Source: Dryococelus australis (Eukaryota; Arthropoda; Insecta; Phasmatodea; Phasmatidae). From it: a DNA stretch of 64,000 nt. The notes under the pieces are model-generated. The model worked only from the letters and a program-made list of their open reading frames with translations, had not been told where the DNA came from and made no database searches. Both the position numbers and the translations under genes were made by a program. Shown here piece by piece: positions 53,271 through 64,000 of the stretch. Positions within the stretch are counted from its first letter, which is position 1, and every line of letters starts with the position of its first letter. Location: positions 302,971,466-303,035,465 of the forward strand of contig CM057009.1 of assembly GCA_029891345.1 (NCBI GenBank). The letters are read 5' to 3'.

Positions 53271-54503
53271 AAGGATTACTGCCATGTTGATTTAATTGAA
53301 CTTTTCAACTACACACTGGAAATGTAGTAAGTTATTTAGCATATAATGCCTGACGAATAAAGTATTCCTGGTATTTTTTTCCTGTTGTAAATTATACAGT
53401 TACGTACAGAGTTCCTCTGTAGCCGTCGTCGATGACGGTTCGGAATTTTGAACCTCTGCGTCGGGGTTGCAACGTCACTGTGTTTGTGCCGTTTAACGAT
53501 TTTGCGAGTTTAATGGACTATCGAATACTTGCTTAGCTAGTTTTGAGGATTTTGCTGCCGTGTTTAACCACGTTTTTCGTTGTTTTCGACGTTTGTTCTA
53601 TTCGAAATTTGAATGTTTGCTTGCTGCACTGGTTATGCTCAAGGCAACGTGCCTTTGCACGATTTAGGTGAAAAAGAAGTTGCATACAGTACTGTGAAAG
53701 ACATTATAAATTGGTAGGCTAAGATACACTAACATAACTACTCCAGAATATTTCTTAATCGTGAAGGCAACATATAAGCAAATTATATTTAATAATCAGT
53801 TGTATTATTTACCGACACACTATTGTGTTCCGAATTAATATTCGTTCATAATTTAAGAGACTTAATAGCCGCTATTATGAATGTAATTAAGTATAGGTAC
53901 CCATGGCCAGATTTGACTTGGAGGCATTTGAACAGTACAGTTTGTAATTCCTTGTTTATTTTAATGGCTTTAAAGTAGAGTGTCTAAATTCCCATTAATT
54001 ATAGATGAATTGTAATTAACTGTGATTATTTGGAGAACTCATCTACTTACCACGTGTAAGACACTATACAATTTCTTACCATTGCACGCTGTCGATTCTG
54101 AGTAATTTACTAACATTTTCTCCACAAATATTTTCAAATCATAGAATTTATTACCATTGAGACTGATTTCCTTAATCGTACTGTCAATAAACAAGTACTA
54201 TGAAACTAATTCACTATAGAAATCTATTCAACGCTTTCTGTATAGAAAGGAAAAACATTTCTGGGAGATATTTCGTTTTAAGTAACACAATTGAGGTTTT
54301 CTTCAAAGAGAGGATTACATATACATACAGGTTTCCTGTTATTAAAATGATTCTTTATATGTTTTTCTTAATGGTAATCCTAGATTATTTATAGCAAGTA
54401 CATATTCTTTGAGCATGCTTTGTAGTAAATAAATTAGCTTCATACCAAAGGAAAAGGTTTAGCGATGTTAAAAGCTGTAGTTGTATGTGTATATGTATGT
54501 ATT
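53271..54503. other. Non-coding DNA
   Basis: AT-rich, short frames only. No gene is supported. Confidence 0.4.
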
Positions 54504-54735
54504 GGCTATTCACAGTAATGTGAGCACTTTTGAGGCCCCTACTTACTTTCTCCTTTCAGCCATATTTAATTATTTAATCACCTTTTAAAATAAATATTGC
54601 AGTGTAGGTAATAAATAAAGTGAGAATTTTCCAAAGCACTGGGAAGTTAATGTCTAAGGCTAAAATAAATGCTATTTAATGACTATTATTTCAAATGAGA
54701 GTGCTTTCATAAGTGCTGACTTTACCGTGAATAAC
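54504..54735. mobile_element. Non-autonomous inverted-repeat element, family A copy 3
   Basis: The left end is GGCTATTCACAGTAATGTGA followed by GCACTTTTGAGG; the complement of the right end is GTTATTCACGGTAAAGTCA followed by GCACTTATGAAA. It is shorter than copies 1 and 2. A TA-rich microsatellite starts at its right edge. Confidence 0.65.
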
Positions 54736-54941
<206 letters not shown>

Positions 54942-55495
54942 TAATTTCTAATGGCGAGCTCTAACCGTTAATTTTTTGTTATGTAAAGCAATCGCTGTTT
55001 TCTACTTGTATGATAGACATAATGGAAAAAAATCTGGAAAACTTTCTATGCCATGAAGAAACGTGTGCAGATAGGACAATGTGCACAGATGCATACACTC
55101 ATATTATATGATCTCCGATCACATGATTTACGTATACACATTCTCAGAATGCGTATATCGCATTTCTGCAAAACATTTTGCACAGTTGGCGATGGTTTTA
55201 TCAAATTCTCATCTGTTCATTTACCATATACGCAGTATTGTAAGTTACTTACCAAATTTAATTCAAATGTTTTATTTCATTTAAAATTAACTTTAAATTA
55301 ATGAAACTCGCTGATAACAGGGAGCTGCAATAATACAATCTACGAGATCTAGTACAATCCTTAACTGTTATGATAGCACATCAAGTTACAAAGAAACGAA
55401 CACAGAATTCTTGTAACTGTACTAACTGCCAGAGTTCCATCATGGATTAGAACTAATACTCAATAGTATTTTTACAGTGCAAAAATACTATGAAG

Positions 55496-55539
<44 letters not shown>

Positions 55540-56926
55540 ACCTATATCAAACGGATGCATTCAAATGTTTACTGATCTATAGTTCACAGTAGACATGAAA
55601 GACCACTGCGTACATTTTAAATAAAAATGTTTACAATGAAACATTAAACATAGAACATAATATATCAGTATGCAAAAATAGCCCAGCTATCAAATCAAGC
55701 TATTAAATGGTGCAAAATCTACTAAGATAGTTTTGACCAAGGAAGGGGTACAAAACAATATACAATACCAATAGGTACATCCACGTATTCGCGGAAGTTT
55801 CAGTCAAGGAAATTTCACTACTACTGAGGCCCTAGTAAAAATTGACAAAACTCTCTTTGCGTTTAAAGGCTACAACCTACAAGTCGGATGTTGTAAACGT
55901 GCTTTCAAGCCATACAATGCTAGCATAATGACTTGAATGTGGGGTGTCCTATTTTTATGTGTATCCGAGTATTGTATAATCTATAGTGGATAATTTCTCC
56001 GAAGTCTGCACATTGACCTTATGCAGAGGTTCAAATAAATATTATTTAATAACAGAATTATTTTACTTACGTAAACCAAATTTCATCAGAACAAAGCAGA
56101 CTGTTGTATGTTCACATGATCAAAACTTCGTGCACATATTTCAACAGGTCTCGTATTATAAAGCGACAGATTAATGAAATTGATTAATAAATATCTCCAC
56201 TAAATTAAAAAAAAAACAAAATCAAGTAAACACAACAAAAATATCTTAACAAAGTAGTGTACGAAATTTAATCGAGATCGGCCGGAAAACTCTAACTAGC
56301 ACTCCACCTTAACAGAGTCAGATATCTGAGAGTCGTTATTTCATATTTGTATCTAATACTGTTCGAATAATATATACTAAACACAATGCCATTCTTAGAA
56401 AATTAAATTTTGTTTCATCTCCATAGTTATTGAGCAGTTATATACAGAGACCACAATTTATATTTTTAAAAAAATTACTCTCAGACAAAAGATGGGACCT
56501 AATTTACTTTGAAACAGTTGGTTATGAACTACCTCAAGATGTGTTTCAAGTCACAATGACAAATATTTTTGCATTTGTAATAATTATTGAATACAGGGAA
56601 ATTTTTTACACGTTTCTGGCCTGTGACTTTTGGTAAATTTTTGCAAGGTAATTTTAATTTAGAAATAATAAAATCATCCTATTTGAGCTATCTTGGTCTC
56701 AATTTACAAATGATTTATTTCATTTTATTCGTGTGATACAAACACAGATAAATTGACAGGATTTGGCAAGTAACTATGCGAAAACTATGCAACCGTAAAT
56801 TATTTAATTAATTTTTTAAGTTGCTAATAATGACTAGAGGTGTGATATATATACACTGAGCAGCACGTGAGAGATATAGAATATTGAATTTTTGCTATGC
56901 AACGGCCTTAAAGAGAAACACCACGT
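54942..56926. other. Non-coding DNA with a second (TA)n run at 55497-55536
   Basis: No gene supported. Short frames at 55986-56174 and 56430-56636 have no supporting features. Confidence 0.4.
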
Positions 56927-57157
56927 ATGCCTACTGAATTGAGGAAACGCGAGTTTGCAGCGCGAACAGTGATAGCAAGGTTGCACTCACGTGGTGTTGT
57001 AGAAGAACAAGGTTACGTTGATGTCTCCGTCAGTGGCTCGGCTGTTGACGCTGTGCTGGCACTTGATAACGTTGCTGCCCGGCCACTGGAACGACGTCTG
57101 TTTGTAGTGATACCACTTGCCCAGGAGCTGCAGCACACGGGAGAAACTATGTCATAA
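56927..57157. other. GC-rich island of unknown nature
   Basis: A 230-base stretch clearly richer in G+C than its flanks, open on the plus strand (MPTELRKREFAARTVIARLH) and largely open on the minus strand. This looks like a fragment of a mobile element or an exon, but no motif decides it. 57158-57995 has nothing beyond a B-box-like GGTTTCAAATCCC on the minus strand near 57731-57743. Confidence 0.25.
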
Positions 57158-57995
57158 CCCACCTCCATATAGCGACTGGGGACCCACAATAACCCAACAA
57201 CGAGTATGACGTCACAAACTGGAACTCTGGTAAACCATGCAATATCATTGCCACCACAACTGGCCCGAATCCTCCCATGTGTTTATCGAAAACAACGTAG
57301 CAGTGTTCTCATTCGTAAATTAAAACAATAACTATGCTTTTTTGCGTTTTAATATGTATTACTGTGCATTGGTGCATTAAAGCCTACCTTTCGTTAGACA
57401 TTCCGAACCGGTTTCAAAGACAAGGTGCTGGATTTCTGGAAATTACAGATGCAACTACATAGGCTATTAAATACTTCGGGAGCTGTAAAATGTAGTGAGA
57501 AAAAACTATTTTATACCACGAAAAGAACATATAAAATAATTGTATCAATTACTTGAAAATTGATTGAAATACGTTGAAAGAAGAGTTAGTTTCCTTACCT
57601 TCACTTCTGCGTCACTCAATAAAGCCCAATTCTATTTCGAACCTGATACAAAGTTTCTTGGAATCTTATTTAGAGTTAGTTAACTTGTTGTCTTGTACTA
57701 ATCAAAGGACAACATTCAGGACTCGACTGGGATTTGAAACCAGAACCTGCAAGTCCGAATGTCACAGAGACCTCTAGAAGCGTTATATACCAATAAAATA
57801 ACACAGACTAAGGGCGGTATTCACAGTCAGCTTCAGACGGTCTTGGTCAAGTCCGTCTGAACTTTTTCCAATACATGATTGCAAAGAAAAAAAGTATTGA
57901 TAATTTGTTGAAGTGTTACGAAATTGCCTCTTTTTGCTAAGGACAATGTTGCAGAGGAGTATAATGATATTACAAATATAACTGTATGGTTAAAG

Positions 57996-58247
57996 TTATT
58001 TTTTTTCATGAGCAGTTAGTAAATCAGTATACTTTTGTGAAGATTTATTTTTAACTATAGTAATCAAAAACGAATCTCCATTATTTAGACAAGGTGATAC
58101 CGGACACCACATCGAAACCATATCTCGATTATCTCTATCTAAATCGCAAGATTTTTCTAAATATTTTAATTTATACTTATTCATTTTTAATAAGTTTGTG
58201 TTAACAATAGTATTAATTGCATTTTTGAGTATACATTTTTGTTTCAT
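57996..58247 (-). CDS. Unrecognised small Cys-containing frame
   Basis: From an ATG near 58247 (MKQKCILKNAINT) to a TAA near 57996. The C-terminal half (SCDLDRDNRDMVSMWCPVSP) has coding-like composition with paired Cys. No family. It may be an exon. Confidence 0.25.
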   Translation of the reverse strand: MKQKCILKNAINTIVNTNLLKMNKYKLKYLEKSCDLDRDNRDMVSMWCPVSPCLNNGDSFLITIVKNKSSQKYTDLLTAHEKK

Positions 58248-58265
58248 TTTTTTATATGAGAACAA

Positions 58266-60217
58266 CTAAAATTTATTTTTGTTAATAAGTGTTATTGCAT
58301 ACTGCACTCTACTTTTATTATTATATTATTATGGTGTTACACGAAATACGTTCGAAAATTAATGGTATCTGTAGAATTCCATTTCTCTTAATACTTTTTG
58401 AGAGCAGGACAATGTATATTTTTGCCCTAATGTGCAATCAAACCTTTAATTTCAGTCCACGACGTTTGCTACCACTATTCTGCAGATATCTTCACCAGTT
58501 AGACATATTAAGTTTTCCAATTGGCGGCGGCCGTTAAAAAAAGCGCTGTCTCAAGTCACGTACAGTGATCTTGTCGAAGACGGGCATATTTGCGGTCTTA
58601 AGCAAGGTCTCCAAATGTGATTCGAAATTACTATCTTAATCAGTGACTCTAGACCAGAAATATTTACTATCAAAGCACACAGAAACAAGAAGGCTCTCAT
58701 GAAGCCCGTTTTGTTTGCATATGTTTCAGACATGCTTGAGCAATGCTCATGAAATGTAAATACAAACTTAAGATAAAGCTAGTACTCAGTATATGTTTAT
58801 GAATACTGTCCTAAGTGGCATGGCCAGTAAGAGGTTGTGAAGTTGTGGCTGTAGCTTGCCGACACACGAGAGAGCTACTCCACCTCAACGTCCTCCATTG
58901 TAATTACTTATCCAAATATTAGACCCCCTCCCCTCCAAAAACCCCTTCAGGAGGCTAAGGATGATTACATTTTGGTTTGCAAACCAATTGGTATACGATT
59001 TAATTTAACGTTTATATTTGGGGGCGGTAAAAATATTGAATCTTTTCTCAAAACGCCATTAAAATTCATACACACCAAATATGGCCATCCAAATAGAATA
59101 CAATTTTAATTATTTAAAACTCATAAAAAATACAATAGAAACCCCTCAGTTATACACCAAAAAACTACTGCATGACCTAAAATGACCAGAAAGTTACATT
59201 ACTAAAATATAACAACATAAAAAAAAATACCTTAGGGTGAAAAATAACGTAGTACATTGCATAGCATGATATAAACAACCCCCCCCCCCCCCTTTTTTTT
59301 CGAATAAGTAACAGAGTTCCAACATGTATAAGTGACTCTCTGCTTCTCTTTAAAAAATAAACGAGAAACAAATCTTTACCTCACTTCAAAAGTAAGCTCT
59401 CGAACATTATTACACATTCACGTAGTGGTGTAGACAGCGCCCTATGGTGACGTCACATACTGAACGTATCCCTCAGGAATCTCTTGAAGACAGTGGAACA
59501 GCTACTAATGGTATGGGTTTACTTAAAACAGGCGCTCGAATATGTGGCACTGTCATAACCCTCTGTAAGGCCTAGCAGTATTTCAGCCAACACATCCTTA
59601 CTCACGAACAAAGGCGTGACTTCCTACCGACACTGGCGTCCGTTCGAAATTTTATTTTCCTCTCATTTGGAAAGCGATCTCACTGGGCCAGTCATATTTC
59701 TTGCTACATCTGCCGCGCAACTCAACGTCCGATTTTTGTCCAGAGCCGATGCAATTTCCTTAAGGATGTAACCCCCAAACTTTCCAGAAATGGAGGACCA
59801 TTTGTCCTTGACAACGCCTTGGCCAACATCCCACAATCTGAGTATAAATGCCCCCACTCAGACCCTTAAAAAAAGAGACAACCTAGACAGTAGAGAGGAG
59901 AAGAATACTTACCGCATAGCCAGATCATTATGATTTTGAGTTTAATTTTTATTATTTGTCCCCATGCCTCTTCATTAGAAAGTAAGTAAATGCAATTTTG
60001 TACATGGAGATATGCATTTAGCATAAACTCTATATATTGAATAAAAAATTATTTTTCGTTATTTAAACCATGTTTAAATGTTTTGGCCTAGTGTCCCTTC
60101 TAGATGCTTGATTTTGGTAGCAGCAGTGGAATATGACTTAGCCTCCCCCCGCCTTGCGGTACACTGGTAGACTTACATAGTATGTCGGTGAAACTCGAGG
60201 TGTGAATTGATTTAAGC
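58266..60217. other. Non-coding DNA
   Basis: Contains a C13-T8 homopolymer junction at 59279-59300. The minus-strand frame at 59663-59857 is GC-richer but unrecognised. No gene can be supported. Confidence 0.4.
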
Positions 60218-60361
60218 TTTGTAGCAGCTTGGGAATTTCTGCAATGGCCTGAGGCCATGCGTATAGCACACATCGTTCCAAACAACAACGTTGTAGCAGT
60301 TTGGCAATTTCTGGAATACCCTGGGGCCATGTATATAACACGCATCGTTCCAAGCAACAAC
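60218..60361. repeat. 2 x ~73 bp tandem duplication
   Basis: GTAGCAGCTTGGGAATTTCTG to CATCGTTCCAAACAACAA is repeated immediately as GTAGCAGTTTGGCAATTTCTG to CATCGTTCCAAGCAACAA, about 80 percent identical. Confidence 0.75.
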
Positions 60362-61019
60362 AACATTATAAGTCGCGATAGCGGAAATCTCGAGTTATTG
60401 TTAACATGTATACTGTAGAACATCATAGAGATTTGATTATGAATACGTGTATGGTACTGCTGAACACCTGAAGTCATCGAAAGTCTATTGTGATGTAGAT
60501 TTGAGAGACATCAGTCTTTTCACTAGGGTAACATTGACTTATGGCAACACAGTAGATATAAATTATCGGTTTACGTACAGGATTCAAGGAGTATGAGCTA
60601 GGAGCCACCAGCCAACTATGTTGTCGATGTGGCCGTGGCAGGTGGCCGGCCTGGGATGTGGCTAGGTTATTGACAAAATTGCATGTTTCACCCCAAAAAT
60701 CACTTACGAAATTAATTAATCTACCAAAAAATAACTTTAAAATATATGGAAAAATGAGAAAAGCAGATCCGAAGCTCCTCGAAGCAACAGCCGAAAATCC
60801 TCATACGAGCAAGAGGATTAGAGGCTCTTAACGGACTGAGTCACTTTATCCTTAGAGCAGTAGAGGAGGATTCGCGACTCCGTGCCAGGTTCAGCGGACC
60901 GGGGAGGATCACGGTACGTGGCAGCCTCTCCCAGCCGCCATCATGCACCTACCACGTCCACACACCACTACCACTCCTAGCCATCACCACAACCTTCTTT
61001 ATATTCACTTCGCCCCCTT
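60362..61019. other. Non-coding DNA
   Basis: A GC-richer patch at 60760-60960 (AGGAGGATTCGCGACTCCG) has no recognisable coding or repeat structure. Confidence 0.35.
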
Positions 61020-61600
61020 CCGACCACTCCTCCAGGCAATTATTGCAAAAAATATCGAAAAACCGAAAAAAGTTCAAAATAATCGACGAACACATGACGT
61101 TAAGCTCACACTCATCCCACCACCCACCACTCACCCCCTTTTCCCACCACATCCAACCCATCATAAAAATAGAGAAAAATCGCAATAAATAGAAAAACAT
61201 TCTAAAGAGTCGAGATACATATAACGTTAACCTCACGCTCATTCCACAACCCTCGCCTTGCCCTCTCCCTCTCAACACTCACAACTATTATAAAATAAAA
61301 TAAAAATTTGACAAAAAATTCTAAAAAAAATATAAAAAAATAAAATATTACCCTCTCACTCATCACCCCACCCTCATCTCACCTTCTCTCTGACACCACC
61401 TCCTCCCAATCATAAAAAATCGGAAAAATCTCAAAAAATTTAGAAATATTCTAAAAAATCTAGGAACATATAACATTAAACTCACACAGTCATAACCAAC
61501 ATCCTAGTCGCTGGCAATTATTATAAAATCGAGAAAAGTCACTAAAAACTTCTTAAAAATCGGGTAACATATAACATTAGACACCTGTCCTTCACCCCTC
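61020..61600. repeat. ~120 bp satellite-like tandem repeat, five diverged units
   Basis: Each unit joins an A-rich half (AAAAATCGAAAAA, then ACATATAACGTTAA) with a CT/CA-rich half (CTCACACTCATCCCACC). Units start near 61045, 61165, 61290, 61415 and 61510. The reading frames through it are low complexity. Confidence 0.6.
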
Positions 61601-61939
61601 CATCAACAACCCCTTGCCATCCCCTCCACAAATTAATAATTGACCTTACATAACAAACATGATCCCTTCACCCATACAAATCAACCGTATCTGCCTATTG
61701 GCCACTAAATTACGACTTCAACACATTTCTTTTTTACATTATTAGACATTATAGAGTTTTCTCGTTATTTATTTTTTAGTATTTACCACCAGAGAGCGCC
61801 AATGTCACCAATCTTTAAACTTTTTTGGCGACGAAACTTTCCTCCATACCTGGAATATAATAAATCACCACTATTTTATTTAAGTGACTTATTTAAAAAA
61901 TAAATAAAACATGCGCTATTTAATTTAAATTTACAAAAT

Positions 61940-61940
<1 letters not shown>

Positions 61941-62005
<65 letters not shown>
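61941..62005. repeat. (TG)n/(TA)n microsatellite
   Basis: About 8 TG units and 24 TA units, ending exactly at the transposon end at 62006. Confidence 0.95.
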
Positions 62006-62008
<3 letters not shown>

Positions 62009-62640
62009 GTGTGCCTAAATTCCCATTACACTATGTAAGGGCTTGTAGTGGGGACCAAGACAGTAACGTTTTCCATAGGAACTTAGGTGCAGAAATGTAT
62101 ACAGTTTCCCCACGACAAACAAAACACCACCGCATTACATGTTGAACTCTCCCACGTCTACAAAATACTGTACGTTGTTTTTCTTCGGGTTCCACTTACA
62201 AGAAGGGCTCGATGAGACGACCAGCGACGTTTACACAAACACGGTACCTACATACCATGTTCTGGTACACACGATCACCAATACCTAGAAGTCCAAGATC
62301 CGCCGCAGCCATAATCCACACCAGCAGGTCTTCTTCTGATTCCACAGGGTTCTCGTAAATCAAGCCCTTCATGTGGCCACACAGGAAGTAGTCTAGCGGA
62401 GTCAAGTCGGGTGAACGTTCAGGCCTAGCGACGGGGTGAATATGTCGAGGTGGCCCGATTGCTTGGCCTGCATGCAAAATATGACGTCGACTGTACAAGT
62501 AAGATGAGACGATCTGCATCTCTACTCTTTGATTGATGGACTGAAATCCCCACAAGATGCTGTCTCCTTTATTTATACTTGTCTTCGTACCATTCCACCG
62601 CCTCCTATCCTTCCAAAACTTATTTTCTTCCCTCCACAAC
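62006..62640 (-). mobile_element. Tc1/mariner-type transposon fragment
   Basis: 62006 begins CAGGTGTGCCTAAATTCCCA directly after a TA run, as expected for an end inserted at a TA dinucleotide. The minus-strand frame encodes the transposase C-terminus. The opposite end is not found, so the copy is truncated. Confidence 0.55.
62196..62460 (-). pseudogene. Tc1/mariner-type transposase, C-terminal part
   Basis: Reads ERSPDLTPLDYFLCGHMKGL, then YENPVESEEDLL and a tail ending AGRLIEPFL. RSPDLTPLDFFLWG is the hallmark of this transposase C-terminus with its last catalytic Asp. The upstream part of the same 147-residue frame (before about 62465) is degraded and the earlier catalytic residues are not seen. 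Confidence 0.75.
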
Positions 62641-63077
62641 TCCTGCTAAAACATATCTGCCACTCGCCTTCTCCACACACCCTATTACACTCTCACTCCC
62701 CCAACCACACACCCTTCGACCTATCACCTACTCCTTCTTCACCCCTCCCAACACACTGCCAGATTCAAATCGAAGGCACGTCTGTACATTCCCAGGTCCA
62801 TCCGTACAACCCCCTCTGGTTTCGCTCTACATCAGTATTACCACAATACATAAATAAATGATGTAGTGTTTATTTAAGTCTAACCAGTTAAAATGAAAAA
62901 TAACATTTAAATGATTTTGTACACATACAATTTATTGTACAGATAAATACACAAATTCCATTTAAAAAAAAACATTCAGTCTAAGTTCATGATTTAAAAA
63001 ATATATATATCATCTTTGGAACCATCGTTGGCGTGACTTCTTGTCTAGCCGTAATTCATCAATTAATGGCCCAAAGA
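62641..63077. other. Non-coding DNA
   Basis: Pyrimidine-rich to 62860, then AT-rich. The plus-strand frames near 62529-62861 are Pro/Ser/His low complexity and are not supported. Confidence 0.4.
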
Positions 63078-63610
63078 CTAGGCACACCATTTGCACAGCA
63101 GCTGTGTGTTCCTCCACTTGAATGCCCAGAGAGTTTCTGACCTGTCACAGATGTGTCGCTGCTGGTCGCCATAAAGTTTCATCATTTTGCGCAGCGAAGT
63201 ACAGCCATACTCGAACTGCACATCGATGATTTCAACAGCATTTCTGCACAAGTCGATCAGCCATTTTTTTCTGTTCATGCCCTACCATGTAATTCGGGCC
63301 TTGCAGGTGCTACATCAGCAAGTCGTGCAACACATTTCCCATTTTATAGTATGGAATCTTGCCTTCGTCCCACTCCAGCTCGTGATAGTACTTGGTCAGC
63401 CAGTCATTCGTCTTCTAGTTTTTCTCGTCCAAAGGTTTCCACGAATTTGGAGGTCGGAAAGAGCACATTCACGTTTTGCCATCGTCGTCGAAGAACACTG
63501 CGAAATCCTTGAGCACGAAGCCACTCTGGTTCTAGAAGCCATGCAGATTATAGTACATCCTGTTGCTGTCTATGCTCGAAGACGACTAAACAGATATCGC
63601 CTACAGACCA
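63078..63610 (-). pseudogene. Polinton/adinto-type element gene of unknown function (exonuclease-like?), broken
   Basis: The minus strand reads FVLKDFAVFFDDDGK, FRPPNSWKPLDEKN, TNDWLTKYYHELEWDEGKIP (near 63500-63370), GHEQKKM (near 63285) and, after a frame change, FEYGCTSLRKMMKLY and a final C-x-FKW. Three or four stops and shifts are present. I recall this order of blocks from uncharacterised proteins common in arthropod genomes next to capsid-like genes. The function is not established and a DEDD-nuclease-like role is only a guess. The 164-residue plus-strand frame over the same bases is antisense. Confidence 0.4.
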
Positions 63611-63634
63611 TCATATTTATATCCTCTACGCCAT

Positions 63635-64000
63635 TCATGCAAGTATCTTCACAACTTTATCTCGACAATTGTACGACGTGAGTAAGTCGTGAATTATCTG
63701 GCAGAAAGCATTTGTGTGTAGAGGAATATTTCCATCCGTAGCGAATTCGATCCTGCATGCAATCACATTAGAACTGATAGACTTGTCCTGTGTACTCATA
63801 TCGAACATCATGTACAGGGCCAAACACTTGAAAGTATACGGGCTAAGTATCGGGGGTTGGGTGCATCCGTAATATGCATTTTGGAATGGAGCATACATTT
63901 TATATGCCAGTAGTTACTGACTATTTCGAAAGTTCATGTTCACGTCCACTTATGGATAGCTTTCACTATTCAAATTTATTTTCAAATTTCCTATTTGACA
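63635..64000 (-). pseudogene. Capsid-like protein C-terminus (Polinton/adinto-type), partial, runs off the window
   Basis: Minus strand from the window edge: VDVNMNFRNSQ, then (after a stop near 63918) MYAPFQNAYYGC, LSPYTFKCLALYMMFD and IEFATDGNIPLHTNAFCQII, ending near 63635. The last strand-like segment followed by an IIHD motif matches my memory of the C-terminus of capsid-like proteins in Polinton/adinto-type elements. It is followed on the same strand by the gene at 63078-63610. This is recognition by pattern only. Confidence 0.4.

Noticed and set aside
57700..57775. tRNA or SINE on the minus strand
   Set aside because: Only a B-box-like GGTTTCAAATCCC is visible; no A box at a suitable distance.
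60949..61278. 109-residue minus-strand frame
   Set aside because: Trp/Gly/Glu low-complexity translation of the ~120 bp satellite.
63187..63681. 164-residue plus-strand frame
   Set aside because: The minus strand carries recognisable blocks in order; the plus frame has no motif and lacks supporting context.

Overview
The window is eukaryotic genomic DNA, most likely from an arthropod and possibly a crustacean. The sequence shows AT-rich DNA, long (TA)n microsatellites, a phase-consistent spliced two-exon gene (3636-4226), a lone GC-rich exon with consensus splice sites (43352-43452), tRNA-like SINE heads, inverted-repeat DNA elements and Ty3-type retroelement fragments. The crustacean suggestion is inference only.

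The main content is a decayed block of large-dsDNA-virus-like genes from about 4.4 to 34.1 kb. Hallmarks I can support from motifs are: a PIF1-type SF1 helicase (8058-9610, minus); an MSV199 / coiled-coil / DUF3627 protein (19269-20610); a dUTPase (20735-21184); a tyrosine recombinase with an R-K-HxxR-H-Y layout resembling VLF-1/integrase (24010-25189); a PIF-3-like cysteine-rich envelope protein (27338-27974); a matrixin-like metalloprotease (27980-28548); and a BRO-N protein (28693-29472). Between them lie about twenty unrecognised genes, packed closely on both strands. This combination fits arthropod-infecting nuclear dsDNA viruses of the baculovirus/nudivirus/nimavirus assemblage (Naldaviricetes) rather than host genes. 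Nearly every reading frame is cut by stops and frameshifts, several at homopolymers, while the motifs remain readable across frames. Host-type repeats (a Ty3 fragment at 16.8-18.1 kb, microsatellites, minisatellites) sit inside the block. The simplest reading is an old chromosomal copy of an unfamiliar virus; assembly indels may account for part of the damage.

Layout: 0.5-3.6 kb, a Merlin (ISXO2-like) DNA transposon whose ends are inverted arrays of a short repeat. 3.6-4.3 kb, a spliced gene of unknown function. 4.4-16.8 kb, virus-like genes starting with an ankyrin gene. 16.8-18.1 kb, a GC-rich Ty3 LTR element fragment. 18.4-19.2 kb, tandem repeats including an array rich in CRE-like TGAYGTCA sites that could be a viral homologous region. 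19.3-34.1 kb, the best-preserved virus-like genes. 35-64 kb, mostly non-coding DNA with a diverged ~300 bp tandem family, a deleted Ty3 pol, three copies of one inverted-repeat family, a second long-TIR element, hairpins, a ~120 bp satellite, a Tc1/mariner-type transposase end, and at the right edge a minus-strand fragment resembling the capsid end of a Polinton/adinto-like element.

Gene identities rest on motif reading only; no database search was possible.
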